Shown here: positions 16,713-26,732 of the stretch, one piece after another
Position numbering within the stretch: position 1 is the first letter of the stretch
How the letters are laid out: each line of letters opens with the position of its first letter
Assembly: GCF_014649115.1 (NCBI RefSeq)
Contig: NZ_BMSK01000015.1
Location: 202,822 to 266,821, forward strand
Length of the DNA stretch: 64,000 nt
Reading direction: 5' to 3'
Source: Streptomyces eurythermus
GTDB taxonomy: Bacteria > Actinomycetota > Actinomycetes > Streptomycetales > Streptomycetaceae
Notes under the pieces: model-generated
The model's input: only the letters and a program-made list of their open reading frames with translations
Databases searched by the model: none
Told to the model about the DNA's origin: nothing
Made by a program: the position numbers and the translations under genes

Positions 16713-18347
16713 TCAGTACCGGGGCCGTACCAGCGTGGAGGCCCGCAGCCCGTCGATCCGGGTGCGGTCGGCGGCGCGCGCGTCCGCCGTCAGCCGGGCC
16801 TGGGTCAGTGTGTCCGGCCGCCAGGTGCCCAGCCGCAGGGGTGGCGGGGTGGGGCCGGGGGCCGCCAGCAGGAAGCCCCAGTCGTGCGGGGCCCGGGTGG
16901 CGCCCGGCGAGCGGTCGGGGCCGGCCGCGAAGCCGCTGTCGTGGCCCGGCACCCGGTACGGGGAGACGCCGAAGCCGGCCGCGCGGAGGGTCGCGGCGAC
17001 GGTCCAGTAGGCGCGCGGCCGGGCGGCGACGGGACCGGCGTGCACCACCAGGCGGCCGTGCGGGGCCAGCACCCGGCGGGCCAGGCCGTAGAACTCCTGG
17101 GAGTACAGCTTGGCGCTGGCGGTGATGCCGGGATCGGGCAGGTCGGCGATCACGACGTCGTACGCCCGTCCGCGCGTCCCGCGCAGCCAGGCGAGCGCGT
17201 CGGCGGTGGTGACGTGGACGCGCGGGTCGGCGAGGGCGTGCGCGTTGAGGGCGGCGAGACCGGGGTCGTGGCGGGCCAGCTCCACCAGGGCCGGGTCCAG
17301 TTCGACGAGGTCGAGGCGGTGGACGTCGCGGTGGCGCAGCACCTCGCGGGCGGCCAGCGCGTCGCCGCCGCCGAGGATCAGCACGCGCGCGTGCGGGCCG
17401 GACAGCGCCGGGTGGACCAGGGCCTCGTGGTAGCGGCGCTCGTCGCGGCCGCCGACGCGGAGCCGGCCGTCCAGGAAGAGGTCGAGGGGCCGGCCGTGGG
17501 TGCCGCCGGCCAGGACGATCTCCTGCACACCGGTCCGCACGGCCACCCGGACGTCCCCGCCGTACACGGCGTGCCGGGCGGCCCGCTCGAAGTCGCCGGC
17601 GAGGGCGGCGGCGCAGGCGAGGACACCGAGGACGGCGAGCCCGGTGAGCAGCAGCAGCCGGCGGGCGCGGCGGCCGAGGTCGCGCCGGAACAGGCCGAGG
17701 ACCAAGGCGCCGCCCGCGACCACGTTGACCGTGCCGGTCAGCAGCGCGCCGGTCAGCTGGCCGAGGAACGGCAGGAGCAGGAAGGGAAAGGCGAGGCCGC
17801 CGACCAGGGCGCCGACGTAGTCCGCGGCGAACAGGTCGGCCACCGCGCCGCCCGCGTCCTGCCGCCGGATGCGCTGGATCAGTTCCATCAGCAGCGGCAC
17901 CTCGGCGCCGATGAGCAGGCCGATGGCCAGGGAGAAGACGACGAGCAGGCAGCGCGGTCCGGCGGCCCAGAGCCCGCCCCAGCCGGCGGTCCAGGCGAAC
18001 ACGGCGTACAGCGCCATGGCGCTGCATCCGCCGACCAGGGCGAGGGCGGCCTCCACCGCGACGAAGCCGGCCGCCGCGTGGCGGCGCAGCCGTTTGGCGC
18101 CGAGGGAGCCGATGCCCATGGCGAACACCATCACGGACAGCACCACGGACGCCTCGGTGACCGAGTCACCCATCAAGTACGAGGCGAACGCCACGAGTTC
18201 GAGTTCGTACACAAGTCCGCAGGCCGCGCAGACGAAGACGCACGCGAGGACCAGGAACCGCCCGGTGCCGGGCCGGACGGGCAGCCGTGCGGGGCTCGTC
18301 CAGGAGGGCGGGGCGCCCGGGGGCGCGGGGGCGTGCGGTTCGATCAC
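16713..18347 (-). CDS. Membrane-fused spermidine-synthase-like protein
   Basis: A 544-residue, two-part protein. Residues ~20-240 carry about seven transmembrane segments. The rest is a polyamine aminopropyltransferase/SAM-methyltransferase fold with VLILGGGDALAAREVLRH (nucleotide-binding loop) and LDLVELDPALVELARHDPG, and YDVVIADLPDPG at the active-site strand. Membrane-fused SpeE-like proteins are common in actinobacteria and are often called spermidine synthases, but their activity is not well established. A DUF2617 gene ends just upstream on the same strand, which is a frequent Streptomyces pairing. Confidence 0.87.
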   Translation of the reverse strand: MIEPHAPAPPGAPPSWTSPARLPVRPGTGRFLVLACVFVCAACGLVYELELVAFASYLMGDSVTEASVVLSVMVFAMGIGSLGAKRLRRHAAAGFVAVEAALALVGGCSAMALYAVFAWTAGWGGLWAAGPRCLLVVFSLAIGLLIGAEVPLLMELIQRIRRQDAGGAVADLFAADYVGALVGGLAFPFLLLPFLGQLTGALLTGTVNVVAGGALVLGLFRRDLGRRARRLLLLTGLAVLGVLACAAALAGDFERAARHAVYGGDVRVAVRTGVQEIVLAGGTHGRPLDLFLDGRLRVGGRDERRYHEALVHPALSGPHARVLILGGGDALAAREVLRHRDVHRLDLVELDPALVELARHDPGLAALNAHALADPRVHVTTADALAWLRGTRGRAYDVVIADLPDPGITASAKLYSQEFYGLARRVLAPHGRLVVHAGPVAARPRAYWTVAATLRAAGFGVSPYRVPGHDSGFAAGPDRSPGATRAPHDWGFLLAAPGPTPPPLRLGTWRPDTLTQARLTADARAADRTRIDGLRASTLVRPRY

Positions 18348-18386
18348 GCTGCGACGTTACGTCACATCCCGGGTACGCTTCGTCAC

Positions 18387-18398
18387 CCACACGTGTGG
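18387..18398. promoter_or_regulatory. 12-bp perfect palindrome upstream of the spermidine-synthase-like gene
   Basis: CCACACGTGTGG lies 40-51 nt upstream of the GTG/ATG start region at 18347. Its size and position fit an operator, but no regulator is assigned and it could be chance. Confidence 0.3.
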
Positions 18399-18458
18399 AT
18401 CTGGGGGCGGTTGACGCATTGCGGGTTTATGTCGCCGGAAAAGGCATAGACCCGGCGC

Positions 18459-18983
18459 TCAGTCCGGCTGGGCCACCCGCGCCCGCTCGCCGACCCGGGT
18501 CCGGGTGGCCACCAGCTGCCCGTCCTGCGGATAGGCGTGCCAGGTGCGCCAGTGCACCTGGCCCTCGTGCCGCTGGGCCAGCATCGCGGTGAAGGCGTGC
18601 GGGCTGCCCGGGAAGACTCCGGCGAGGCCGTGCGGATGGTCGGAGACGAGGGCCAGCAGTTCCTGGGCGCGACCCGCGAACGAGCCGGGGGTGAGCACCT
18701 CGACGCGGGCGGCGAACTCGTACTCCCAGTCGCCGACCCGTTTGGCGACGCCCAGCGGCAGTGGGGTGCTGGAGCCCGGGATGCACGCGACCGTCTCCGA
18801 GCAGTTGCCGCGCTCCTCCTCCAGGAGCACCTGGTGGGAGGCGCCGAGCAGCCGCAACTGGAGTCTGGCGCCGGTGAGTTCGAGGTCGAGGGTGGCCAGG
18901 GCGGGCAGCGGTTCACGGCCCAGGGCCCAGGCGAGGTCGGCAGCGCGCGTATCGGTGTAGGAGGTGTTCAGGGTCGTGAGCAT
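18459..18983 (-). CDS. DUF2617 family protein
   Basis: A 174-residue protein of unknown function. It is recognisable by SYTDTRAADLAWALG at the start, then a beta-rich middle (LDLELTGARLQLRLLGASHQVLLEE) and a C-terminal half with GVFPGSPHAFTAML and WRTWHAYPQDGQLVATRTRV. The ATG at 18983 is the natural start. It is transcribed toward the membrane spermidine-synthase-like gene, 111 nt away, and the pair is conserved in Streptomyces, so a functional link is plausible but not shown. Confidence 0.86.
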   Translation of the reverse strand: MLTTLNTSYTDTRAADLAWALGREPLPALATLDLELTGARLQLRLLGASHQVLLEEERGNCSETVACIPGSSTPLPLGVAKRVGDWEYEFAARVEVLTPGSFAGRAQELLALVSDHPHGLAGVFPGSPHAFTAMLAQRHEGQVHWRTWHAYPQDGQLVATRTRVGERARVAQPD

Positions 18984-19100
18984 GGATCGGCTCCGCTAAC
19001 ACGCATTGGGGGGAAATCAGCCAATTTCAGCCCAGCCGGCCCGGCCGGAATGCGGAGTCAGGGGGCGTTCGAGGGGCTGCGTTGGCGTTTAGAGGGAACC
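18984..19100. other. Intergenic stretch before the small peptide
   Basis: It holds the DUF2617 promoter/leader region on the minus strand. I see no gene, repeat or clear operator in it. Confidence 0.4.
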
Positions 19101-19205
19101 ATGAACAAGGCTGTCGCCACAGGGTTTTTACCCAACTTCATTGGGTTTCCATCCCTCGGGGGGCTCACAGCTCACGTGTTCAACTACGGCGTGCGCCGGT
19201 CGTGA
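19101..19205 (+). CDS. Candidate small peptide, 34 residues
   Basis: ATG at 19101 is preceded by AGAGGGA at 3 nt, and the frame encodes 34 residues starting MNKAVATGFLPNFIGFPSLG and ending in FNYGVRRS. It is hydrophobic in the middle with a basic tail. It lies in a gap otherwise without genes, its base composition is lower in GC than its neighbours, and it ends just before the hairpin at 19214. No family is recognised. It could equally be a chance frame in a leader region. Confidence 0.38.
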   Translation: MNKAVATGFLPNFIGFPSLGGLTAHVFNYGVRRS

Positions 19206-19213
19206 ATAAGACA

Positions 19214-19255
19214 CGCCGGGCGCCTGCCGGATCTCTGTCCGGCGGACGCCCGGCG
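19214..19255 (-). terminator. Strong terminator hairpin
   Basis: Arms 19214-19231 and 19238-19255 pair over about 18 bp with two mismatches. On the minus strand it is followed by GTCTTATT, so it fits an intrinsic terminator for the Gly/Cys-rich gene that ends at 19309. It would also stop the small rightward frame at 19101-19205. Confidence 0.75.
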
Positions 19256-19308
19256 CGGTGCGGCCCGGATGCGGTTCCCCCTCTCTCCGGGAGGCCGGCT
19301 GCCCCGTG

Positions 19309-19662
19309 TCAGCCGCCTCCCCCGCATCCGCCCCCGCCACCGCCGCACGACGAGCCCCCGCCGCACGACGAACCGCCGCCGCAGGACGAGCCCCCGCCAC
19401 AGGAGTGCCCCCCGTGCCCGTGTCCCCCGTGGTGCCCGCCGTGGTGCCCGGACGAGCCGGAGTCACCGCCGGTCCACCAGCTGTCCGACGCCGAGCCGCC
19501 GTAGACCGATGCCGACGAGGACGACGAGGACGACGACCCGCGGTACGCCCCGCCGCGTCCGCGGCCCCTGCCGCGCGCCGGCCTCGTCCGCCGGTTCCCG
19601 CGCCTCCCGCCCAGCGCGATGAACGCCACCAGGATCACCGCCAGGATGATGCCCACGATCAT
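19309..19662 (-). CDS. Small membrane-anchored Gly/Ser/Cys/His-rich protein
   Basis: A 117-residue protein. Residues 1-18 (MIVGIILAVILVAFIALG) form one transmembrane helix, followed by an Arg-rich stop-transfer stretch (about 19-38), a poly-Ser tract, a His/Gly segment (HHGGHHGGHGHGGH) and four SCGGGS-like repeats ending in poly-Gly with Cys. The topology would put the long tail in the cytosol if Arg-rich means inside. The tail looks suited to metal binding or to disordered scaffolding, but no function is known. Codon-level repeats at 19315-19410 reflect the peptide repeats. It is divergent from the aminotransferase at 19804. Confidence 0.75.
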   Translation of the reverse strand: MIVGIILAVILVAFIALGGRRGNRRTRPARGRGRGRGGAYRGSSSSSSSSASVYGGSASDSWWTGGDSGSSGHHGGHHGGHGHGGHSCGGGSSCGGGSSCGGGSSCGGGGGGCGGGG

Positions 19663-19803
19663 GGCGCCACCCTCCTTCCGTTCCCCCGAAGCGGCCCCCC
19701 GTGGGCGCCTCGTCTGTCACCGCCTCTCGCGCGGTGCCGGGGAATTGCCCGGCCGTGCCGGCGGCCAAAGCAGAGTTGAGGAACTCCAGAGCTTGAGCGC
19801 AGG

Positions 19804-20988
19804 ATGACGGGCATGACCTCCAGCGCACGCCCTCATCTCAACCGCCGGCTCGCCGAGTTCGGGACCACGATCTTCGCCGAGATGTCGGCGCTCGCCGTGG
19901 CGACCGGGTCGATCAACCTGGGCCAGGGCTTCCCGGACACCGACGGCCCCGAGGAGATCCGGGAGGCCGCCGTGCGGGCGCTGCGCGACGGGCGCGGCAA
20001 CCAGTACCCGCCGGGCCCCGGCGTCCCCGAGCTGCGCACCGCGATCGCCGCGCACCAGCTGCGCCGCTACGGCCTGGCCTACGACCCCGACACCGAGGTG
20101 CTGGTCACGGCGGGCGCGACGGAGGCGATCGCCGCCGCGCTGCTGGCGCTGGTCGAGCCGGGGGACGAGGTGGTGGCGCTGGAGCCGTACTACGACTCGT
20201 ACGCGGCGAGCATCGCGATGGCGGGCGGCCGGCGGGTGCCGGTGACCCTGCGGCCGCACGAGGGCCGCTTCCGGCTGGACCTGGACGAGCTGCGCGCGGC
20301 CGTCACCGACCGCACCCGGCTGCTGCTGGTCAACACCCCGCACAACCCGACCGGCACCGTCCTCACCCGCGCCGAGCTGGCCGCCGTCGCCGAGCTGGCG
20401 GTCGAGCGGGACCTGCTGGTGGTGACCGACGAGGTCTACGAGCACCTGGTCTTCGACGACGCCGAGCACCTGCCGCTCGCCACGTTCCCGGGGATGCGCG
20501 AGCGCACGGTGAGCATCGGTTCGGCGGGCAAGACCTATTCGTTCACGGGCTGGAAGGTCGGCTGGGTGACGGCCGCGCCGGAGCTGGTCCGCGCGGTCCG
20601 CTCGGCCAAGCAGTTCCTGACCTACGTCGCCTCCGGCCCCTTCCAGTACGCGGTCGCCGAGGCGCTCGCGCTGCCCGACTCCTACTACGAGGAGTTCCGC
20701 CGGGGCATGCTGGCCCGCCGGGAGATCCTCGCCGAGGGGCTCACGGCGGCCGGGTTCGAGGTGTTCCGCCCGGCCGGCACCTACTTCATCACCACCGACA
20801 TCCGGCCGCTCGGCGAGAAGGACGGCTTCGCCTTCTGCCGGGCCCTGCCGGAGCGGGCGGGCGTGGTGGCCATCCCGAACGCGGTCTTCTACGACGACCG
20901 GCAGGCGGGGGCGCCGTTCGTACGGTTCGCCTTCTGCAAGCGCGAGGAGGTGCTGCGGGAGGCCGCGCAGCGGCTGCGCTCCATGTGA
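19804..20988 (+). CDS. Class I/II PLP aminotransferase (DapC / kynurenine-aminotransferase-like)
   Basis: A 394-residue fold-type I aminotransferase. It has the substrate motif INLGQGFPDTDGP, the AGATEAIAAALLAL cofactor-phosphate segment, NTPHNPTGTV, the PLP-pairing Asp in VVTDEVYEHLVF, and the Schiff-base Lys at about 243 in GSAGKTYSFTGWKVGW. The C-terminal Arg that holds the substrate carboxylate is in APFVRFAFCK. The closest recognised types are N-succinyldiaminopimelate and kynurenine/glutamine transaminases, which cannot be told apart by eye. The start could be 19804 or the Met at 19813. It is convergent with the YbjN gene. Confidence 0.92.
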   Translation: MTGMTSSARPHLNRRLAEFGTTIFAEMSALAVATGSINLGQGFPDTDGPEEIREAAVRALRDGRGNQYPPGPGVPELRTAIAAHQLRRYGLAYDPDTEVLVTAGATEAIAAALLALVEPGDEVVALEPYYDSYAASIAMAGGRRVPVTLRPHEGRFRLDLDELRAAVTDRTRLLLVNTPHNPTGTVLTRAELAAVAELAVERDLLVVTDEVYEHLVFDDAEHLPLATFPGMRERTVSIGSAGKTYSFTGWKVGWVTAAPELVRAVRSAKQFLTYVASGPFQYAVAEALALPDSYYEEFRRGMLARREILAEGLTAAGFEVFRPAGTYFITTDIRPLGEKDGFAFCRALPERAGVVAIPNAVFYDDRQAGAPFVRFAFCKREEVLREAAQRLRSM

Positions 20989-21001
20989 GCGCGGTGCAGC
21001 G

Positions 21002-21029
21002 TCCGGCCGGGGGCACGGCCCCGGCCGGA
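21002..21029. terminator. Bidirectional terminator hairpin
   Basis: A perfect 11-bp stem (21002-21012 with 21019-21029) lies between the convergent aminotransferase and YbjN genes. Confidence 0.75.
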
Positions 21030-21042
21030 GCGGGGGACCGTC

Positions 21043-21576
21043 TTACTCGGCGTCGCCCTCGGGCGTCTCGCCCTCGCCGCCCTCCGGGTCCAGGCCGAGC
21101 TGCTCCACCAGCCACTTGTCGAACTCGATCGCGGCCCGCACCCAGCTGACCGTGGAGGAGACGAAGTGGTTGATGTCGACGCCCGTGCCGATCAGCATCT
21201 GGGCCTCGCCGATCAGCCGGACGGTGCCGTCCTCGTGGGTGTGGGTGTACACCTTGGGCCACAGGGTGCGGCGGTTCCACTCGTCCACGGTCTCCAGCAG
21301 CCGCGGCTTGTCCTCGATGGCGTGCGGGCGGTCGAAGAAGGTCCGCACCGAGAAGATGGCCTGTTCGGGCTCGTCCCCGCGGAACATGAAGTAGGTGCGG
21401 AACTGCTCCCACGGCGCGACGAGGTCACCCTCCTCGTCGACGACGTACTTCAGCTCCATCTGGTCGAGAAGCTGCTTCACCAGGTCCTGATCCGGGAGGA
21501 CGGGGCCCGCCGGTCCTTGGGGCTGCGGTTCGGGCTGGCCCCCGAAGTTCGGAATCGAGGACGGGTCGATGCTCAC
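21043..21576 (-). CDS. YbjN domain-containing protein
   Basis: A 177-residue soluble protein of the YbjN/sensory-transduction-regulator family. The core runs from LLDQMELKYVVDEEGDLVAPW through TYFMFRGDEPEQAIFSVRTFFD to an acidic C-terminus (GGEGETPEGDAE). In this family the fold resembles type III secretion chaperones; the actinobacterial role is unknown. The GTG at 21576 (VSIDPSSIPNFG) is preferred, because an upstream in-frame ATG would add a 24-residue low-similarity head. It lies immediately before clpB on the same strand but is separated by a strong hairpin. Confidence 0.85.
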   Translation of the reverse strand: MSIDPSSIPNFGGQPEPQPQGPAGPVLPDQDLVKQLLDQMELKYVVDEEGDLVAPWEQFRTYFMFRGDEPEQAIFSVRTFFDRPHAIEDKPRLLETVDEWNRRTLWPKVYTHTHEDGTVRLIGEAQMLIGTGVDINHFVSSTVSWVRAAIEFDKWLVEQLGLDPEGGEGETPEGDAE

Positions 21577-21718
21577 CGTGTTTTTCCCTTCATGCGGATG
21601 CCGCCATCCTCCCCCATGCGGGGAGGGGCGTGGCAAGCCCCGACCCACCGCTCAGCCCTGAGCTGAAGGGCCGTGTCAGAGCGCTCGGCTCCGGGCCGGG
21701 GTGCCAGGGGAGACCGCT

Positions 21719-21751
21719 CGGCCCCGGGCCGGGTCCCCCGGCCCGGGGCCG
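21719..21751 (-). terminator. Terminator hairpin downstream of clpB
   Basis: A perfect 15-bp GC stem (21719-21733 with 21737-21751), 3-nt loop, 10 nt after the clpB stop. Confidence 0.8.
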
Positions 21752-21760
21752 AAGGGCGCG

Positions 21761-24358
<2,598 letters not shown>

Positions 24359-24414
24359 GTCTGCGTTCTCCTCCTCGACCGCTTCCCAGTGCTGACTTAA
24401 CCAGCGTACACAAA

Positions 24415-24435
24415 GTTGAGTCTATTCCACTCAAG
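24415..24435. promoter_or_regulatory. HAIR operator (HspR site) upstream of clpB
   Basis: GTTGAGT-N7-ACTCAAG matches the HspR inverted repeat CTTGAGT-N7-ACTCAAG with one change. It lies between clpB (start 24358) and the divergent PPOX gene (start 24472), so both could be affected. Confidence 0.9.
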
Positions 24436-24471
24436 CTTCGAACGGGAGTACCGACGGGCTAGGTTGCGCGC

Positions 24472-24885
24472 ATGACGAGGAACTCCGCGGACCCGTCCGC
24501 TCCCGACGAGTCGCACCTCGCCTTCTGGCGCGAACGGCATCTGTGCACCCTGACGACGCTGCGCCCGGACGGCAGCCCGCACGTGGTCCCGGTGGGGGTG
24601 ACGTACGAGGCCGGGGCCCGGCTGGCCCGGGTGATCACCAGCGGGACCAGCGCGAAGGCCCGGTACGTGGCGGCGGCCGGCGAGGCGGGCGCCCGGGTCG
24701 CGGTGTGCCAGGTGGACGGCCGGCGCTGGGCGACGCTGGAGGGGCGGGCGCGGGTGCGGACCGAGCCGGAGCGGGTGGCCGAGGCGGAGCGGCGCTACGC
24801 CGAGCGCTACCAGCGCGCGCCCCGGCCGAATCCGGCGCGCGTGGTGATCGAGATCGAGGTCTCCCGGATGCTCGGCAACGCCTGA
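24472..24885 (+). CDS. PPOX-class F420/FMN-dependent oxidoreductase
   Basis: A 137-residue split-barrel flavoprotein-like enzyme. The family features are ERHLCTLTTLRPDGSPHVVPVGVTY at the cofactor edge, ITSGTSAKARYVAAAGE and VDGRRWATLEGRARVRTEPE. Members of this TIGR03618-like group often use F420, but cofactor choice cannot be read by eye. The ATG at 24472 lies near the clpB HAIR site and the gene is divergent from clpB. It is convergent with the Rieske-like gene, with a long hairpin between. Confidence 0.85.
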   Translation: MTRNSADPSAPDESHLAFWRERHLCTLTTLRPDGSPHVVPVGVTYEAGARLARVITSGTSAKARYVAAAGEAGARVAVCQVDGRRWATLEGRARVRTEPERVAEAERRYAERYQRAPRPNPARVVIEIEVSRMLGNA

Positions 24886-24946
24886 TGAACGGCGATTTTC
24901 GGCCAGCATGGAAATGTCTGCATACCTCGATATATCCCCGCAAACG

Positions 24947-24987
24947 GCAGCGGCGTCACCGTGTTCAGGTCACGGTGACGCCGCTGC
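24947..24987. terminator. Bidirectional terminator hairpin
   Basis: A perfect 17-bp stem (24947-24963 with 24971-24987), 7-nt loop, between the convergent PPOX and Rieske-like genes. Confidence 0.85.
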
Positions 24988-25030
24988 GGGGGGAAGCGCC
25001 TGAGCGATCTTTTACGACGGGGGAATCGCG

Positions 25031-25366
25031 TCAGGCACTGCGGGGGGTGGCCGAGATGGTCCTCAGGTCGGAGTCCGTCGGCTCGGAGAGCCGGTGGTCC
25101 CGCTGGTCCAGGTTCACAAAGATCATTCCGTACCGGATGGCACACCGCACCGGCTGCGGGGCGCCACGCGGCCTGCGCAGGCACCGGTACGCCCGCACGT
25201 CGCCGTCCTCGTCCCGGGTGACGACGACCGGTTCACCGAACACGGTCACCATCAGCGAATCACCGCTGTGGGGGATGGCGGTGACCAGGTCGATGAAATG
25301 CCAGCCGGACCGGTAGGCGGTGGCCATTTCGCGACGGAAGGAGCGGTCGTCGGGTGGAGTTGTCAT
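25031..25366 (-). CDS. Small Rieske-like protein lacking both His ligands
   Basis: A 111-residue protein that reads like the N-terminal Rieske region of a ring-hydroxylating oxygenase: YRSGWHFIDLVTAIPHSGDS, then GEPVVVTRDEDGDVRAYRCL, and finally GMIFVNLD. Where Rieske proteins have C-x-H ... C-x2-H, this one has C-L-R and then, after a shortened loop, C-A-I-R. Both histidines are therefore replaced by arginine and only two cysteines remain, so a classical 2Fe-2S cluster is unlikely. The catalytic oxygenase domain is absent. The ATG overlaps the stop of the DSSW-peptide gene by 4 nt (ATGA, 25363-25366), so the two are translationally coupled. The role is unknown; it could bind or modify the peptide. 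Confidence 0.72.
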   Translation of the reverse strand: MTTPPDDRSFRREMATAYRSGWHFIDLVTAIPHSGDSLMVTVFGEPVVVTRDEDGDVRAYRCLRRPRGAPQPVRCAIRYGMIFVNLDQRDHRLSEPTDSDLRTISATPRSA

Positions 25367-25620
25367 GACTCCACGGCCCAACTGCTGTCCGCGGGGGGGA
25401 CCCACGAGCTGTCGCCCGGGACATCGGACGCCACGATCACCCAGCTGCTGTCACCGGCGCCGGCGCCAGCAGCGGCCTGTACGCGCCAACTGCTGTCCTG
25501 AGCGACAGCATCCTTCGTCCCCGCATGACCGGTCAGTACGCCGAAGGCCAAGGCGGCGGAGAAGGCGGCGACAAGCGCCGAGCGAAGCATTGTCTTATGC
25601 ATAGTCGGCTTCGTCCTCAT
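25363..25620 (-). CDS. Secreted 85-residue peptide with four DSSW motifs
   Basis: The ATG at 25620 has GAGAGG about 9 nt upstream. The product starts MRTKPTMHKTMLRSALVAAF and has a typical signal peptide (hydrophobic ~14-28, possible cleavage near residues 32-40). The mature part is only about 45 residues and carries DSSW at residues 42-45, 57-60, 70-73 and 78-81, followed by R, V, V and A, with Ala/Gly/Val/Pro linkers. No cysteines are present. The gene is followed with a 4-nt overlap by the Rieske-like gene and is divergent from a LuxR-type regulator 92 bp away. It looks like a precursor of a signal or modified peptide; I do not recognise a characterised family. Confidence 0.72.
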   Translation of the reverse strand: MRTKPTMHKTMLRSALVAAFSAALAFGVLTGHAGTKDAVAQDSSWRVQAAAGAGAGDSSWVIVASDVPGDSSWVPPADSSWAVES

Positions 25621-25712
25621 GTGAAGGTCACCTCTCCCCCGTCCGGATACGACGATGGCCCATTCCGGCACGTCATGGCCACACAAACGATGCATCATGT
25701 TCCTGCACGTTC

Positions 25713-26717
25713 ATGACCCTGGGGGGTGGAGATTTGGCGATAAACGAGATTAAACGGACACATCCCCACGGGCTGACCGACCTGTGCCCGGAGGGGAGCC
25801 GTCTGTACGGGAACGCTCTCCGGACGGGCCGCATAGCCCGTGCCGACGTGGAGACCGCGCCCTGCCTGATGGAATTCGCCCTCCTCCACCCCGACCCCGA
25901 CGACCCCAACTGGCTGCGCCCGGTGCCCCCGGCGATCGCCCTGGCCCAGCGGCTCAACCCGATCGAGCAGGAGATCAGCCAGCGCCGCCGGGAGTCCATC
26001 GAACTCGCCGACGCCTTCGAGCCGTTCATGCACATCAGTGCCCAGCCCACGGCGACCACCCACTCCATCACCGTGCTGGAAGGGCTTGACCGGATCAACG
26101 CGGCGCTGGATCTGGCCACCTCCCAGTGCCAGAGCGAGATGCTCACGGTCCAGCCGAGCCGCCGACGGCTCGAACACACCCTCGCCAAGGCCCTGGAGCG
26201 CGACCGCCCGCTGATCGAGCGGGGCTGCCGCATCCGCACCCTCTACCAGCACCCCGCCCGCTACAGCCCCGAGACGCTGGCCTACGTGGCCCAGTTCGCC
26301 GACGGCAAGGTGGAGTACCGGACGATCGACGAACTGGCCGAGCGGCTGATCATCTGCGACGAGACGGTGGCCTTCATCCCCACCCGGGACGACGGGGAGA
26401 TCGCGCTCGAACTGCGCCACCCCGGGCTCGTCCGCTATCTGATCAAGGTCTTCGAGTTCATGTGGGCCCGCGCGGTCCCGCTGAGCGCCGGCGCCCCCTA
26501 CGAGACCGCCTCCGACGGCATCACCGAGGTCCAGCACTCCATAGCCAAGCTCCTGGTCGAGGGGCATGTGGACGAGGCCATCGCCCGCCGCCTCGGCATG
26601 AACGTGCGCACCTGCCGGGCCCACATAGCCAAGCTGGCCCACGCCCTCGGCAGCGGCAGCCGCGCCCAGCTCGGCTATCTCATCGCCCAGTCCGGCATCC
26701 TGGACCGCGACCACTGA
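25713..26717 (+). CDS. LuxR-type regulator with TrmB/PLD-like middle domain (paralogue 1)
   Basis: A 334-residue regulator. The N-terminal part (to about residue 90) contains a winged-helix-like segment with LLHPDPDDPNWLRPV. The middle (about 110-250) resembles the phospholipase-D-like effector domain of TrmB-type regulators. The C-terminus is a LuxR-class helix-turn-helix (SIAKLLVEGHVDEAIARRLGM, then VRTCRAHIAKL). The ATG at 25713 lacks a ribosome-binding site, whereas a TTG at 25734 sits just after GGGGGGTGGAG and may be the real start. It is divergent from the DSSW-peptide operon and so a likely regulator of it. The gene at 26733 encodes a paralogue, convergent and only 15 nt away. Confidence 0.85.
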   Translation: MTLGGGDLAINEIKRTHPHGLTDLCPEGSRLYGNALRTGRIARADVETAPCLMEFALLHPDPDDPNWLRPVPPAIALAQRLNPIEQEISQRRRESIELADAFEPFMHISAQPTATTHSITVLEGLDRINAALDLATSQCQSEMLTVQPSRRRLEHTLAKALERDRPLIERGCRIRTLYQHPARYSPETLAYVAQFADGKVEYRTIDELAERLIICDETVAFIPTRDDGEIALELRHPGLVRYLIKVFEFMWARAVPLSAGAPYETASDGITEVQHSIAKLLVEGHVDEAIARRLGMNVRTCRAHIAKLAHALGSGSRAQLGYLIAQSGILDRDH

Positions 26718-26732
26718 GCCGGCCCGCCCGGT

